Origin: Prinia subflava
Lineage: Eukaryota > Chordata > Aves > Passeriformes > Cisticolidae
Reading direction: 5' to 3'
DNA length: 64,000 nt
Assembly: GCF_021018805.1 (NCBI RefSeq)
Contig: NW_026960610.1
Span: 3,348,001-3,412,000, forward strand
The position numbers were made by a program, and so were the translations under genes. The notes beneath the pieces are model-generated. The model saw only the letters and a list, made by a program, of their open reading frames with translations. It was not told the DNA's origin and did not search any database. Positions within the stretch are counted from its first letter, which is position 1. Each line of letters starts with the position of its first letter. Positions 1 to 10,086 of this stretch are shown piece by piece.

Positions 1-2946
1 GTATCTTCTCTGGATGTTTAAGATTTGCATTGTAGAATGACATGTGGCTTTTGGAGGTGTGGGACTTTGGAGGTCAAGGTCTTTCTCAACCAGAAGCATT
101 CCTTATGGGATAACATGCAGCTTGTGGCCACCCGCCCTTTGGGAGTAAGGTGAAGGCACAGCTGTGTTGCTGCAAGCTCTCACTAAAAGTGAACTCGAGC
201 AAGCAGATTTCCTGTTCAAAATGCACTGATGAACTTTGAAGTTTGAGCCCATCTTGGGTAAATCTGTGTGGCCCTGCAGTTACTGGCAGCTTTCCAGCTC
301 AGCCTGCTGTGCTCTGTGGGACTGGTCCCCACCCTTTCCATCCTGCTAATACAAGAAAAGCCTGAATAGAGTGAACAATGCTCTGCATAGGGATCCGACA
401 AACCCTATGTCCTATTCCACGTGACCTTAACGAAGTCACAATCCTTCTGTTTCCCTTTCCACCCACACAGGACTTTTCTACTCAGACCCAGTTCTTTAGA
501 AGGGACGAGCGATGTTTGCTAACCCCAGCCCCAGAGCCAGTGGGAACATGAGCTCTTGCCTGTTCACACTGCAGGCAGGCAGAAGCAGCCTCCCATGCAG
601 CTGCAGCATGTTCCCCAGTGGGTCACCATGGCAGGAAGGAGAACCCCAAAAATATAAAACCTGCAGATATGCTGCTCCTATGCTGCAGCTTAGACACAGC
701 CACTGTTCTACAGCAAAAGGCTGCTCATATAAGCATCCTGCTGTCCCTCGGGGTCTTCACGATGTAAACAAGTGGTCAGGGCTTGCACACCTGGGGCTGT
801 GTCACCTGAGAAGACAGTTTTTAGGTGAGCTCTATCAGCAAGAGCAGTCCATATGTCTCAATTCAGCAACTGCAACCATGTGAGACAACACACTGTAGTC
901 GTGGTTGAAGCTCTTCAGCTAAAAATACAGCAGTAATGCAAAACTTAAAAGGACAGGAATATATTCCAAGGAAGAAGTAATTAAGAGCTTATAGCTTGTT
1001 TTTGTTAGTTAATGGCCCAAGGCAAAGTTCAGAGTAAGTCATGCACTGAATACGAGCACTGGATTTCAGTAACAATCCATTTCATGGTAGGCTATGACAT
1101 GTAATCCATGTCAACTCTGATAGTTTAAAAACCCCCAAAAACACCAACACAAAAAACCGCACAAAACCCCCCAAACCACAAATGTTTTGGACAGATGGGC
1201 ACCAGTTTCCCAGAGTCTTTTTTTTTTTTTTTTTTTTTAATTCCCAAGAGTTCAGGACACCAGCCAGGTGGGAACACAGCTATTGTTTTGATTACAGCTT
1301 CATCCTTTTAATCACACAACTCAGGCTGCAGAAAGCCTCCTCTGACTGACATTATAAAGTTTTGGTGGTACTTTTGTCACATCAGCTCTGGATGTTTGTT
1401 GTATTTCAGGGCTGTAAATCAAAGAATTGTATTCCCCTAGAGCATTTCTTTTCTTTTTTGTCATACTGAAAGATGCTGAGATTTTGGAAGTTGTTCCAGG
1501 TCACCTCTAGGGTAGCCCTCAGCTCCATCTCCCAGCTGGAGCACACCTTTCTTTCCTTGTGACTGCTTTCATGCCAGCAGTGCAGGATGCGGGGACTGCC
1601 TTAAAACCACAACCCTGCAGCAGTGCCTCAGTGCTGTCCATGTGGATGCAACACATTTGCCCTTTCACCCCCACATCTGCCACACAATTTCTAGACAGTC
1701 TCAGGGCTCGCCCAACACCATTTGGGCAGCATGGTCAAATATTGCACTTCCTCTTCCCTATGATCCTTTAACATACTCTGGACAGCTTTGCTGCCATTAA
1801 CTGTGCTAAAGAGAGGAAGAGCACACAGCAGACTCAGAACCAGATCCTGAGATCAACACAAGGCAACATGGAGGTCTTTTGTTGTTCTCAGACAATACAC
1901 CATTAGACACCACCAGGCACAGTCCCTCAAATTGGAACAGGACTGCCTGGCAGAGTTCAACTTAACGCTGCCTTCAGAGCCAACCCTAAATGTTTCCTGC
2001 CAGGGAAAGCAAAGCTCATCACCTAAACACTACATAATATCACCTTTGTCAGTGGTGAACAACAGAAACAGTAACACACTGTAGATAATCAAGACATGCT
2101 CTTCAAGGTTTATGTCATATTGATCTTTTCTTCTCCTATACGCTAAACCCCATTCTATGATTAGTTGTGTTCTAAGAAGTCAGCTAAAATGTATCACTTT
2201 AGGTATAGACCATACCAATAAGTCAAATGTTATTTCACATATCCCAGAACTTGGGTTGCAAAATATCAGCACTAAACCCTAAAATGTCTGCATGTAGATA
2301 TATATAGAATGAAAGTTGATTAATAACATTCAGTGCTCTTTAAGACAAAGGCTGCTACACTAATGAAGGACTATTAGGGATATACATGATTTATAAAGGG
2401 ATTTAAAATTATTTTAAAAACCCTAAAATGTTACACTGCATTCCAAATTTAAAAAAATTGAAAAGTTTATCACATTTATGTAGTAAAAATGAATTGAACA
2501 TTCAGCGAAAACCAAATTCTTTTCCTCGCAAACACCACCACCCTATTTATGTGCAGAACATGTCATTTTATCCCTCCTATTGCTTTTCTCTCCCCCCTCA
2601 TATCAGGAGTCGGAATGTATTTGCACTCGCTCAAAGCAAAAATATTAGTTTTACGGATTTTTCTAAATGTAGTTTTAGATGTTTCAGGAGTAAGATGTAA
2701 AAAAAGAAAATCAGGAATTTCAGGGTCCCTACTTTTGTCACATGTTTAAAGAAACAAACAAAATTATCACTGTAAATCATAATACCACTGAATATAACTA
2801 AGTTGGCAGTGGTATAGGAGAACTTCCTATATAGTAAAATAGCAACACATTAGCCCAGAGAAGAGATTAGAAAATATAACCTCCACCAGTCATTTCAAAT
2901 TCTACCCACATCCACATTGTCTAGAAGGGAGGGATGGATAAGGGTC
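1..2946. other. Non-coding flank, no gene seen
   Basis: I see no exon, RNA gene or dated repeat here. Frames are short and have no family features. There is an A/C-rich patch around 1130-1185, a 21-base T run at 1218-1238, and increasing AT content from about 2000. The T run could be the tail of an old minus-strand retroposon, but no body of one is recognisable next to it. Confidence 0.6.
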
Positions 2947-3073
2947 TGTCCTGGTTTGAGGGGAAAGTGAGTTTTCCAGGAAGTTGTAGTCAAACCAATC
3001 AGTGGTCAGGTTGTATGCTGGCACCTGGAGTAGCCACTGAGAGGTTAGACATGCCTCTGAGAACACAAGGAGA
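2947..3073 (+). mobile_element. 5' piece of an older LTR element, split by ERV-A
   Basis: It begins TGTCCTGGTTTGAG, the kind of start common to avian ERV LTRs, and runs up to the ERV-A insertion. The matching other side resumes at 7645. The last six bases (3068-3073, AGGAGA) are the target duplication of ERV-A. No TATA box or polyadenylation signal falls in this short piece. The LTR family name is not certain. Confidence 0.6.
3068..3073 (+). repeat. Target-site duplication of ERV-A (left copy)
   Basis: AGGAGA here is repeated exactly at 7639-7644, directly after the 3' LTR. For the match to be exact, the element must start with three extra bases AGA before the TG of the LTR. The alternative pairing, 3071-3076 AGAAGA with AGGAGA, has one mismatch. 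Confidence 0.75.
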
Positions 3074-3076
3074 AGA

Positions 3077-3401
3077 TGTGTGGGTGATAGCTAGGGACAG
3101 GCGCTCGGAAGATCACGTGATGTCACGGGAAGATAAGGACCCTCCCCCCGTCCCTTCGGTGGTGGCCCCTCCTAGCCCCATTAGCTTCCCACCAACCACT
3201 GACCTTTAGATCCTTTGCCCTCCCACTGACATAGTAGAAGACCCTTTAGACTATTTAACCCCATGTGTAATACAATAAACCGCCATTTGCCGTCCACCAC
3301 ATTGGTGTAAGCGTGTGAATGGACCGAGTAGCTCGAGGACGTCGAGCTGCCGTGCTGACTCTTTGAAACCAGGTCGCCATTGCCTCATATCGAAGGCAAC
3401 A
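3077..3401 (+). repeat. ERV-A 5' LTR
   Basis: A 325-bp LTR with TG...CA ends. The polyadenylation signal AATAAA is at 3274-3279, with a TATA-like CTATTTAA about 20 bases before it (3251-3258). A CACGTGATGTCACG stretch near 3113-3126 combines an E-box-like and a CRE-like sequence, which suggests promoter elements in U3. It reads identical to the 3' LTR. Confidence 0.92.
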
Positions 3402-3404
3402 TTC

Positions 3405-3422
3405 TGGTGCCGAAAGCCCGGG
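3405..3422 (+). promoter_or_regulatory. ERV-A primer-binding site, tRNA-Phe type
   Basis: Three bases after the LTR the sequence reads TGGTGCCGAAAGCCCGGG. This matches the complement of the 3' end of tRNA-Phe, except for one extra G after the AAA. It marks the start of minus-strand DNA synthesis and fixes the LTR end. Confidence 0.8.
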
Positions 3423-3536
3423 GAACAAGAAAAACGCTCGGGAGTCGGGATTTTTCGCCTGGACAGGAGCAGCGGCCGGGGCAGGCCAAAGGAACTGACC
3501 CTCGGTGGGGGAGACGTCCCCGGACCAGCGAGACTC

Positions 3537-6500
3537 ATGGAGGCAATCGCGAAGGTCGTAAGTGTAATTCACAGACAGTGGGGGATTGAGTGCAAGCCCA
3601 GAGATTTACAACTTGCTTTGGCAAGATTACTGGAGCTTGGGGTGATAGAGCGCCCAGTAGAAATCCTCCATTCGGAGGTATGGGGGAGGTGTACACTCGC
3701 GCTGGCCGAAGATACGGAATCCACAGGGAGCGGGAAACACCTTAAAGCATGGGGGAGGGTCAAGCAAAGTTTACGGAAAGCGCTGGAAGAACAAGAGACC
3801 TGGAGTGCCGCCCATGTGTGTTTGCTGGCCACTCCTAAGCTGGGAGTGGGGGCCACCACGCAAACGGCGTCTGAAAATGATTTATCCGAGTGCGAGAAGC
3901 CGCGGGAGCCAAGCACGCTTCCCCCCTCCCGGAGCCCGAGCCCAAAGCCCCCGGTGCCCTCAGGGAACCCCCCGACCCCCACCCCGAGCCCGTCGGCTTC
4001 CCCCCCGCCCGCGGAGCCTTCCCGGGCATCCGGAGGTCCCTCCCCAGTCCCCTTGCCGTCGATCGGTAGTTCGGTACCCGAGGCGCGGCAGCGCGTGCGA
4101 TTTTTCTGGCAAGGACTGGCCGAAGAGGCCAGAGACGCCGAGCACGTGGCTCAGGAGAGCACGCGGCCGGCACCGCCACCGTACGGGTTTGAAAATGGCG
4201 CCGGCGGCAGCGGGGAGGGGCGGGGTCTGAACGTTTGTGGTGGGGAGAGCCCGGAGCCGTGGGTGTGCGCCAGTGCGCACGCGCAGGGGAAAGCCGGGGA
4301 AGAGGGAGAGGAATGCGTGCTCGGACAGGAGCCGCGGGCTTCTGCTGGCGCGTGCGCGCAGCAGGAGGGGAGGGGGTGCATGTTCGGAGCGGCGCCGCGA
4401 GTTCCCGCGGGCGCGTGCACACGAGAGAGCGGCGGGGAAAGCGCGCCCGGCCCGGTGCCGTGGGCTTCCGCGGGCGCGTGCGCGCCGGGAAGCGGTGGGG
4501 AAAGCACGCTCGGGGAGGCGCCGCCGTTCCCCGCGGACGTGCACACGCGGGAAAGCCGCGGAGAGCGCCCGCGTGGTTCGGAGCCGTGGTTTTCCGCAGA
4601 CCCGCATGCACGGGACAGCGGCGAGGAGCGCGTGCGCGCCTCGGGGCCGCGGTTTCCCGCAGGCACGCACGTGCGGGAGGGGCGCGAGGAGCACGTGTCC
4701 CGTCGGGAGCTGCGTTCAGCACTGCCAGCATTTAGGGGAGAGACCTCGCCCCGCAGGAGGCAGGGCAAGCCCAGGGGGCGGGAGCGGAGCCACCCCCGAG
4801 AGGGGGGGCGGGAGTGGAGCCACCCCCGAGAGGGGGGGCGGGAGTGGAGCCACCCCCGAGAGGGGGGGCGGGAGTGGAGCCACCCCCGAGAGGAGGGGCG
4901 AGGCCGGAGCCGCACTGAACGACACTCAAACCCAGAAGTGAGCTTGCAGTGTGTCTCTGACTCCTTGTCAGACAGTACCGGCGGCAGCAGCTCCGGAGAG
5001 CAGACAGACAGTGATTGGGATTCAGAAACAAAGAGAGCAGAACCAACACGATTTAAAATGAAACCTAATAAAGCTTTCAGCCACTTCAAAAAGAGTTTAC
5101 AACATGAGCCAGCCCAGGTCACTGACTGGGGAAAAATAAAAATAGCCTGTGCTGAGTGGACACCGGCTTCCACAGTGAAAGCATTCCCAGTAAGGGTTAC
5201 TAGAATAGAGGACAACCAACAAAAAATATACACGCCAGTAAATCCCAAAGACATACAAACAATTGTAAAAGCGATTCCAGAGAAAAGGAACAAACCGAGA
5301 GCACCCAAGTGTCCCACGCCAGTGAGACCCAGGCAACAACGATGCTTTTGTATGATTTTGCTATTGGGGCTGGTTGCCAGAATGCAAGCCAGCCCAGACT
5401 ATTATCCTCATCAACCATTCAGGTGGGTCATGAAACACCTTTCAAATGACAAAGTGCTCAAAGAAATCACCACACCGGGCACCCCATCCTTTGTGTTCCA
5501 CATCACCGATCTGTTCCCGGGGCGACCAAAGATAGACCGCCACGCCCCACACCTCATGCACATGTACATGGCCTACTGGTGCCCAGCCTCCAACCCAGGG
5601 AAAAGGTACTGCAACTACCCGGGGTGGGGCCACTGTGGTTACTGGGGCTGTGAAACCATTGTTACAGATGCCAGACCATCAGGATATGGGTGGGACCCAC
5701 AGGAACCCGATAAATTCTTACAGTTCTCCTGGGCACCCACCGGCTGTAACAAACCCTTCTTCAGGTCAGGGTTCTATCGAAACTATTATCAGGACCCTAC
5801 ACGCCGGACATGCACTGATTATAACATGACTGTTTTACAACCAGATCACCCTAGCTGGGCCACAGGCAGGACGTGGACAGTAGTCCTCCAGTCACCAAAA
5901 GAATGGGTGAATGTACAGATTATCAGACTCCAGCCGCCAGTGCCCCGGGCGGTCGGACCCAAAGAAATTATTAGAGACTCACAAAAAAGGAAAAGCACAA
6001 TCCACCCCAAATCTTTGCCCACAAAAGTCACCAATACCCCGACCAGCTATGCAGATGCCTTTCAGATAGACCACTTAGCCGTGTCTGACCCGAATCCCAT
6101 TTTCCGCATGCTAGAAGCTACCTTTTCATCTCTGAATGAATCCAACCCAAACCTAACCAATCCATGCTGGCTCTGTTACGATGTTAAACCTCCTTTCTAT
6201 GAAGGAGTTGCTCTAAACATCCCATTCAGTTATTCCACAGCTGACGTCCCCCACCAGTGCAGGTGGGACACTCCCCGCAGAGGAATCACCTTGAGTCAGG
6301 TCACGGGTCAGGGAAAATGCTTTGGCAGTGCAACTTTAGCCAAGCAGAAGGGAAATGTTTGCACCGAAGTTGTCAAACCTGACAAGAAGATCAATAAGTG
6401 GGTGATCCCAGCTGCATCCGGAATGTGGGTTTGTCAACGGTCTGGGGTGAGTCCTTGTGTGTCCCTGGCCAAATTCAATGACTCTGATGATTTTTGTATC

Positions 6501-7145
6501 CAAGTTCTGATTGTTCCTAGGGTCTTGTACCGCTCAGACGAGGAGGTGTGTCAACTTTCCGAGGAACCGGGCCGGCTCCACAAGCGAGAGATAATAACAG
6601 GGGTAACCATCGCGATGCTGCTCGGCCTGGGAGCAGCCGGTACAGCCACAGGTGTCTCAGCCCTCGTGACCCAACACCAAGGACTTTCTCAACTACAAGT
6701 GACTATCGACGAGGACTTGCAGAGGATCGAGAAATCCATCTCCTTCCTGGAGAAATCGGTTTCCTCACTTTCAGAAGTCGTCCTGCAGAACAGGCGGGGA
6801 CTGGACCTCCTGTTCATGCAACAAGGAGGCCTGTGTGCCGCCTTGAAAGAAGAATGCTGTTTTTATGCTGATCATACAGGAGTCGTTAGAGACTCCATGG
6901 CAGAACTCCGAGATAGACTGGCTCAGAGAAAGAAAGACAGGGAAGCCCAACAGGGCTGGTTCGAGTCCTGGTTCAATCAATCGCCATGGCTCACCACCCT
7001 AATTTCCACATTGATAGGTCCATTGGCAATGTTACTCTTAGCTCTCGCCATTGGACCATGCCTGTTAAACAAGCTGGTCACATTTATTCAAACACGCCTA
7101 GAACGGGCCAACATTTTATTTGTAGGACAGCAACAATTGTTGTAA
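3537..7145 (+). CDS. Gag-Env fusion protein of ERV-A (1202 aa, no pol)
   Basis: One uninterrupted frame. The start at 3537 is the first ATG past the leader; the upstream ATG at 3315 lies in the LTR. Residues 1 to about 115 resemble an alpharetroviral matrix domain. Next comes a proline-rich stretch with a PPPY late-domain motif (213-216), two tandem-repeat blocks (267-392 and about 412-451), an Arg/Ser-rich stretch, and a capsid-start-like segment (about 525-578). Near residue 580 it passes in frame into an Env leader. Env shows a hydrophobic signal at 606-618, WGCET at 703-707, CWLC at 877-880, a possible cleavage site HKR at 1015-1017, a fusion-peptide-like stretch, an immunosuppressive-domain-like region, CX6CC at 1100-1108, and a membrane span at about 1152-1180. 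These are hallmarks of gamma-type Env with a covalent SU-TM link. How the internal signal peptide is used is unclear; an in-frame ATG at 5058 or a spliced RNA could give Env alone. Confidence 0.88.
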   Translation: MEAIAKVVSVIHRQWGIECKPRDLQLALARLLELGVIERPVEILHSEVWGRCTLALAEDTESTGSGKHLKAWGRVKQSLRKALEEQETWSAAHVCLLATPKLGVGATTQTASENDLSECEKPREPSTLPPSRSPSPKPPVPSGNPPTPTPSPSASPPPAEPSRASGGPSPVPLPSIGSSVPEARQRVRFFWQGLAEEARDAEHVAQESTRPAPPPYGFENGAGGSGEGRGLNVCGGESPEPWVCASAHAQGKAGEEGEECVLGQEPRASAGACAQQEGRGCMFGAAPRVPAGACTRESGGESAPGPVPWASAGACAPGSGGESTLGEAPPFPADVHTRESRGERPRGSEPWFSADPHARDSGEERVRASGPRFPAGTHVREGREEHVSRRELRSALPAFRGETSPRRRQGKPRGRERSHPREGGREWSHPREGGREWSHPREGGREWSHPREEGRGRSRTERHSNPEVSLQCVSDSLSDSTGGSSSGEQTDSDWDSETKRAEPTRFKMKPNKAFSHFKKSLQHEPAQVTDWGKIKIACAEWTPASTVKAFPVRVTRIEDNQQKIYTPVNPKDIQTIVKAIPEKRNKPRAPKCPTPVRPRQQRCFCMILLLGLVARMQASPDYYPHQPFRWVMKHLSNDKVLKEITTPGTPSFVFHITDLFPGRPKIDRHAPHLMHMYMAYWCPASNPGKRYCNYPGWGHCGYWGCETIVTDARPSGYGWDPQEPDKFLQFSWAPTGCNKPFFRSGFYRNYYQDPTRRTCTDYNMTVLQPDHPSWATGRTWTVVLQSPKEWVNVQIIRLQPPVPRAVGPKEIIRDSQKRKSTIHPKSLPTKVTNTPTSYADAFQIDHLAVSDPNPIFRMLEATFSSLNESNPNLTNPCWLCYDVKPPFYEGVALNIPFSYSTADVPHQCRWDTPRRGITLSQVTGQGKCFGSATLAKQKGNVCTEVVKPDKKINKWVIPAASGMWVCQRSGVSPCVSLAKFNDSDDFCIQVLIVPRVLYRSDEEVCQLSEEPGRLHKREIITGVTIAMLLGLGAAGTATGVSALVTQHQGLSQLQVTIDEDLQRIEKSISFLEKSVSSLSEVVLQNRRGLDLLFMQQGGLCAALKEECCFYADHTGVVRDSMAELRDRLAQRKKDREAQQGWFESWFNQSPWLTTLISTLIGPLAMLLLALAIGPCLLNKLVTFIQTRLERANILFVGQQQLL
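4335..4712 (+). repeat. Six tandem 63-bp units inside ERV-A gag
   Basis: Six consecutive 21-residue units (residues 267-392) share a pattern of hydrophobic-Ala-Gly-Ala-Cys/His, then Arg/Gly/Glu-rich, ending in Pro. A diverged 25-residue unit precedes them (4260-4334). Each unit keeps the frame. The region is very GC-rich and opens long false frames on the other strand. Confidence 0.85.
4771..4912 (+). repeat. 30-bp in-frame tandem repeat in ERV-A gag
   Basis: Units begin at 4771, 4801, 4831 and 4861, with a decayed fifth at 4891. The three units covering 4801-4890 are identical. Each encodes ten residues of the type Arg-Glu-Gly-Gly-Arg-Glu-Trp-Ser-His-Pro. Exact identity suggests recent copy-number change. 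Confidence 0.92.
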
Positions 7146-7297
7146 ACCAAACTGTGAACACTGCCAGTTGCAAAGTTCTGCCTAGTCAGCTTCGCAGAAT
7201 TTACTCAAGTTTTCCAAACCCCTTCTTTTTTTTTATCAAGTTACTACCTTGTACCCCTTTTCTCCAATGCCTCTAACTACCTCATTTTTTTTTTGTG

Positions 7298-7313
7298 AAA
7301 AGGGGGGGGGAGA
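7298..7313 (+). promoter_or_regulatory. ERV-A polypurine tract
   Basis: Four A, nine G, then AGA, directly before the 3' LTR: the expected primer site for plus-strand synthesis. The last three bases AGA also precede the 5' LTR (3074-3076), which bears on how the element's end was made. Confidence 0.85.
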
Positions 7314-7638
7314 TGTGTGGGTGATAGCTAGGGACAGGCGCTCGGAAGATCACGTGATGTCACGGGAAGATAAGGACCCTCCCCCCGTCCCTTCGGTGGT
7401 GGCCCCTCCTAGCCCCATTAGCTTCCCACCAACCACTGACCTTTAGATCCTTTGCCCTCCCACTGACATAGTAGAAGACCCTTTAGACTATTTAACCCCA
7501 TGTGTAATACAATAAACCGCCATTTGCCGTCCACCACATTGGTGTAAGCGTGTGAATGGACCGAGTAGCTCGAGGACGTCGAGCTGCCGTGCTGACTCTT
7601 TGAAACCAGGTCGCCATTGCCTCATATCGAAGGCAACA
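7314..7638 (+). repeat. ERV-A 3' LTR
   Basis: A 325-bp copy reading the same as 3077-3401. The AATAAA polyadenylation signal is at 7511-7516. It is followed directly by AGGAGA (7639-7644), the right target duplication. Confidence 0.92.
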
Positions 7639-7644
7639 AGGAGA

Positions 7645-8640
7645 TAAAAGCAAGGACTTCCAGAGAGATTGCTCTTTTTGGTTCTGGTCCCAGGGTGAGC
7701 ACACATCTCCCCTTCCCCCCCCAGCTCGCGGGGCTAGGTGGGGGGAGGGGAGGGAAAGAGCCATGCAGAGCCTCTTCAAGATGGAAGGGTGGAGAACTGT
7801 AGAAGTGCCTTCCATTCCCGTTCCCCTCTCCCCCCCCCTCCCCCCGAGAGAAATTGCTCCTTCAGAATTGATATTGGCAGCAGCCGGCAGCAGAGAAAGA
7901 GCAGGAGAAGAAAAGTGTCCGGCTGTGTAGGGGAGTGCCGAGCCTGCGGCCCTGCCGCGAGCCAAAGACTTTTAACTCTTTCTGAGGCAGAAGAAAACCT
8001 TCCAGACATTAATTTCTCTTGACTGGTGGTTTGAGAGAAGAGAGAGAGACAGCCTGAGACTAAGATGTCAAAGGAAAATGAAAAGAATTCCAGGTAAGCA
8101 GAAATGAAGAAGAGTAGCTTTTCCGGCTAGACTTTCCTTGCATAATGTTAGCCATAAACTAAACCTGAATCCTCTTGAAGATAAAGACTGTATTTGAGTA
8201 AATGCAGTTGGCTCGACTTTGCTGCAGTGACTGCCACTGTAAGAGTAGAGCAAACAGAAAAGAGAAGAAGAGAGTGTAGTAGCACCCTCTGCCTTCAGAG
8301 ATCTCTGTTCTTAGAACCCTCAGCCCCAGGAGAAAATAGAAGAGACTGCTGTCCCGAAATGAGACTTAGCCAAGCATCCTTAAAAGAGCCCTATATGCAG
8401 CTTTAGCCCATAGACAGTAGTGAGAGCACTAGACATGGAAAAGAAGGTGTCACCACAGCAGACTTCTCCGGGCAGTGCCATGAGTGACATAAGAACATGG
8501 GATAGTAGACCTGTGTTTCCTCTGGGGAGTCTACAGTGCGAGAGAGACTCCTCTCTCCCTTGCTGAATTGAAGATTAGTTTTTTTGAGTAGTGATTGTTT
8601 TGATTAAGAACCTAAGGTTTAGTTTGAGCGTAGAAATTAG
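7645..8640 (+). mobile_element. 3' continuation of the older LTR element hosting ERV-A
   Basis: Sequence resumes after the ERV-A target duplication with a purine-rich, non-coding body. It resembles the R/U5 and leader of an avian ERV LTR. Around 8065-8098 there is an ATG followed by a good splice-donor-like AG|GTAAGC. No long frame is present. The right boundary is uncertain and could reach about 8800. Confidence 0.45.
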
Positions 8641-10081
8641 GAGAAGAAATGTTCTGAGAAGTTTTCATTTCTGTTTTTGTGTGTTTAAGGTTTTTTTTCT
8701 TTTCTATTTCTGTTCTTATGTAGTTTAATAGTTTTCTTTCAATTTTTTTAAGTTTTGGGCCTGCTCTTCTCTGTTCTTGATCACATCCCACAGTACTTGT
8801 TAAGAAAAACATACTCATAAGTGCACTAGCATCTGGCCAGTGCCAACCTATAACAGGGTCATTTCAAAAGCACCAGATGAAATCACCTTGATCTCTGGAG
8901 GAAAATGACAGTTTTGCATCCCCACTGTAAATGTCTGTACCACAACCCTCATGAACTGTAAATCCCAAGAGGCACCAGAAGCAGTTTTTCTGTCCAGGTG
9001 TTTTTTTATCCTTTCAGTTCCTATTTCCTCCCATTGTATGACTGGAAACATAGATTGTTTGCTTTGCCTAATGTTTGTCTGTGTCTGACTGCAGATCAGT
9101 GGGAAAAGAAAATGAAAACAAAGGAACAAATTCAAGCTCTTTCAAAAACACATATTTGAATATCTACATTTTTTGCAATATCAATATGTTCACTTGATCA
9201 GATTACCATCCTCATCCAAAACATGAACCACTCAAGGCTACTGCATACTTCTATGAGAATGGACTGGGGACCGATCTTTTGGGATACTGAAACCTGCTCT
9301 CAAATGGGTCATTCTCACTGGGATCAGCAAGATCAAGCAAAGCACCAAGCTCTTTTGAAAATATCATTCTAGCCATAACACGAAGAGGTTTGTCCTCTAC
9401 TTATTTGAAGTGGGTGGTGTCTGGAGAAGAACATCCCATGTAATCATCTGCACCTCCATGCTCATTTGGAGGGAAGTACCCATTCCTGTGGCTTCTCTTA
9501 GCTAACATGTAGACATGATGCTTTAGATCCCCAACTACTACTTAAAGTTTCTGAACAATGTGAACAAGGTGCAAGACAGAGAGCAGGAAAGAGCAGGAAC
9601 ACTTCTCCTGGGGCAGGTAAAATCAGGGTGGCCTGTGATGGGTGTCAGTGGGAGATTGAGAGCTGCAGCACATAGAGCACCTTGGAGGAACAACCTTAAC
9701 CTGCCACATAATAAAAGGCAATCAGATATGTACTGATATGATTTGGCTGCTGAGGGCAGAATGTTTGCAAGAAGCCTGTTATGATAAATATTTCAGGTTA
9801 GACTGCAAAAAACAAATATTTTTTGTAGCTCTTTCCTTTTTTCCATAAAACAAGACAACATCATGAACAATCTGTGTAAATAATATATTTGAGAATCCAT
9901 TATCAAAGTCATATGCATATTTCATTATGGTTTTGTTACATATTTTAGTATAATTGTTCACAGGTTTAAAGCCATCAGTAAAACAGAAGTAGACAAATCT
10001 ACTGCAACAGAAATAATTAGTAAACTGTTACTCTTTTGTTATTTTTAAATACTGGGATAACACCTTGCTAAATTCAGCATA
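8641..10081. other. Non-coding, no gene seen
   Basis: AT-rich sequence without a convincing exon, RNA gene or bounded repeat. The first ~150 bases may still belong to the older LTR element. Confidence 0.5.
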
Positions 10082-10086
10082 CTAAA

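Larger units (their letters stand above)
3074..7638 (+). mobile_element. ERV-A: pol-less provirus with fused gag-env frame
   Basis: A 4.56-kb plus-strand provirus with two 325-bp LTRs (3077-3401, 7314-7638), in which I found no differences on reading both through. A tRNA-Phe-type primer-binding site follows the first LTR. A polypurine tract precedes the second. Between them is one long frame carrying N-terminal Gag and complete Env, with nothing resembling protease, reverse transcriptase or integrase. Identical LTRs point to a recent insertion. With no pol, the copying enzymes must have come from a related virus or provirus. The matrix-like part resembles alpharetroviruses and the Env is gammaretroviral in type, so the lineage looks recombinant. 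Confidence 0.9.

Noticed and set aside
512..883. 123-codon plus-strand frame
   Set aside because: No family features, no splice context, low complexity of amino acids; consistent with chance.
3315..3536. Upstream extension of the ERV-A protein to the ATG at 3315
   Set aside because: This ATG is within the LTR and the frame crosses the primer-binding site; Gag-like sequence begins only at 3537.
4771..4912. Regular 30-bp repeats considered as a CRISPR-like array
   Set aside because: There are no spacers; units are directly adjacent and encode in-frame residues of gag.
3835..5317. Long minus-strand frames (up to 388 codons) opposite ERV-A gag
   Set aside because: They mirror the GC-rich tandem repeats of the plus-strand gag frame, contain no domain features and occur in several frames at once, as expected from composition.
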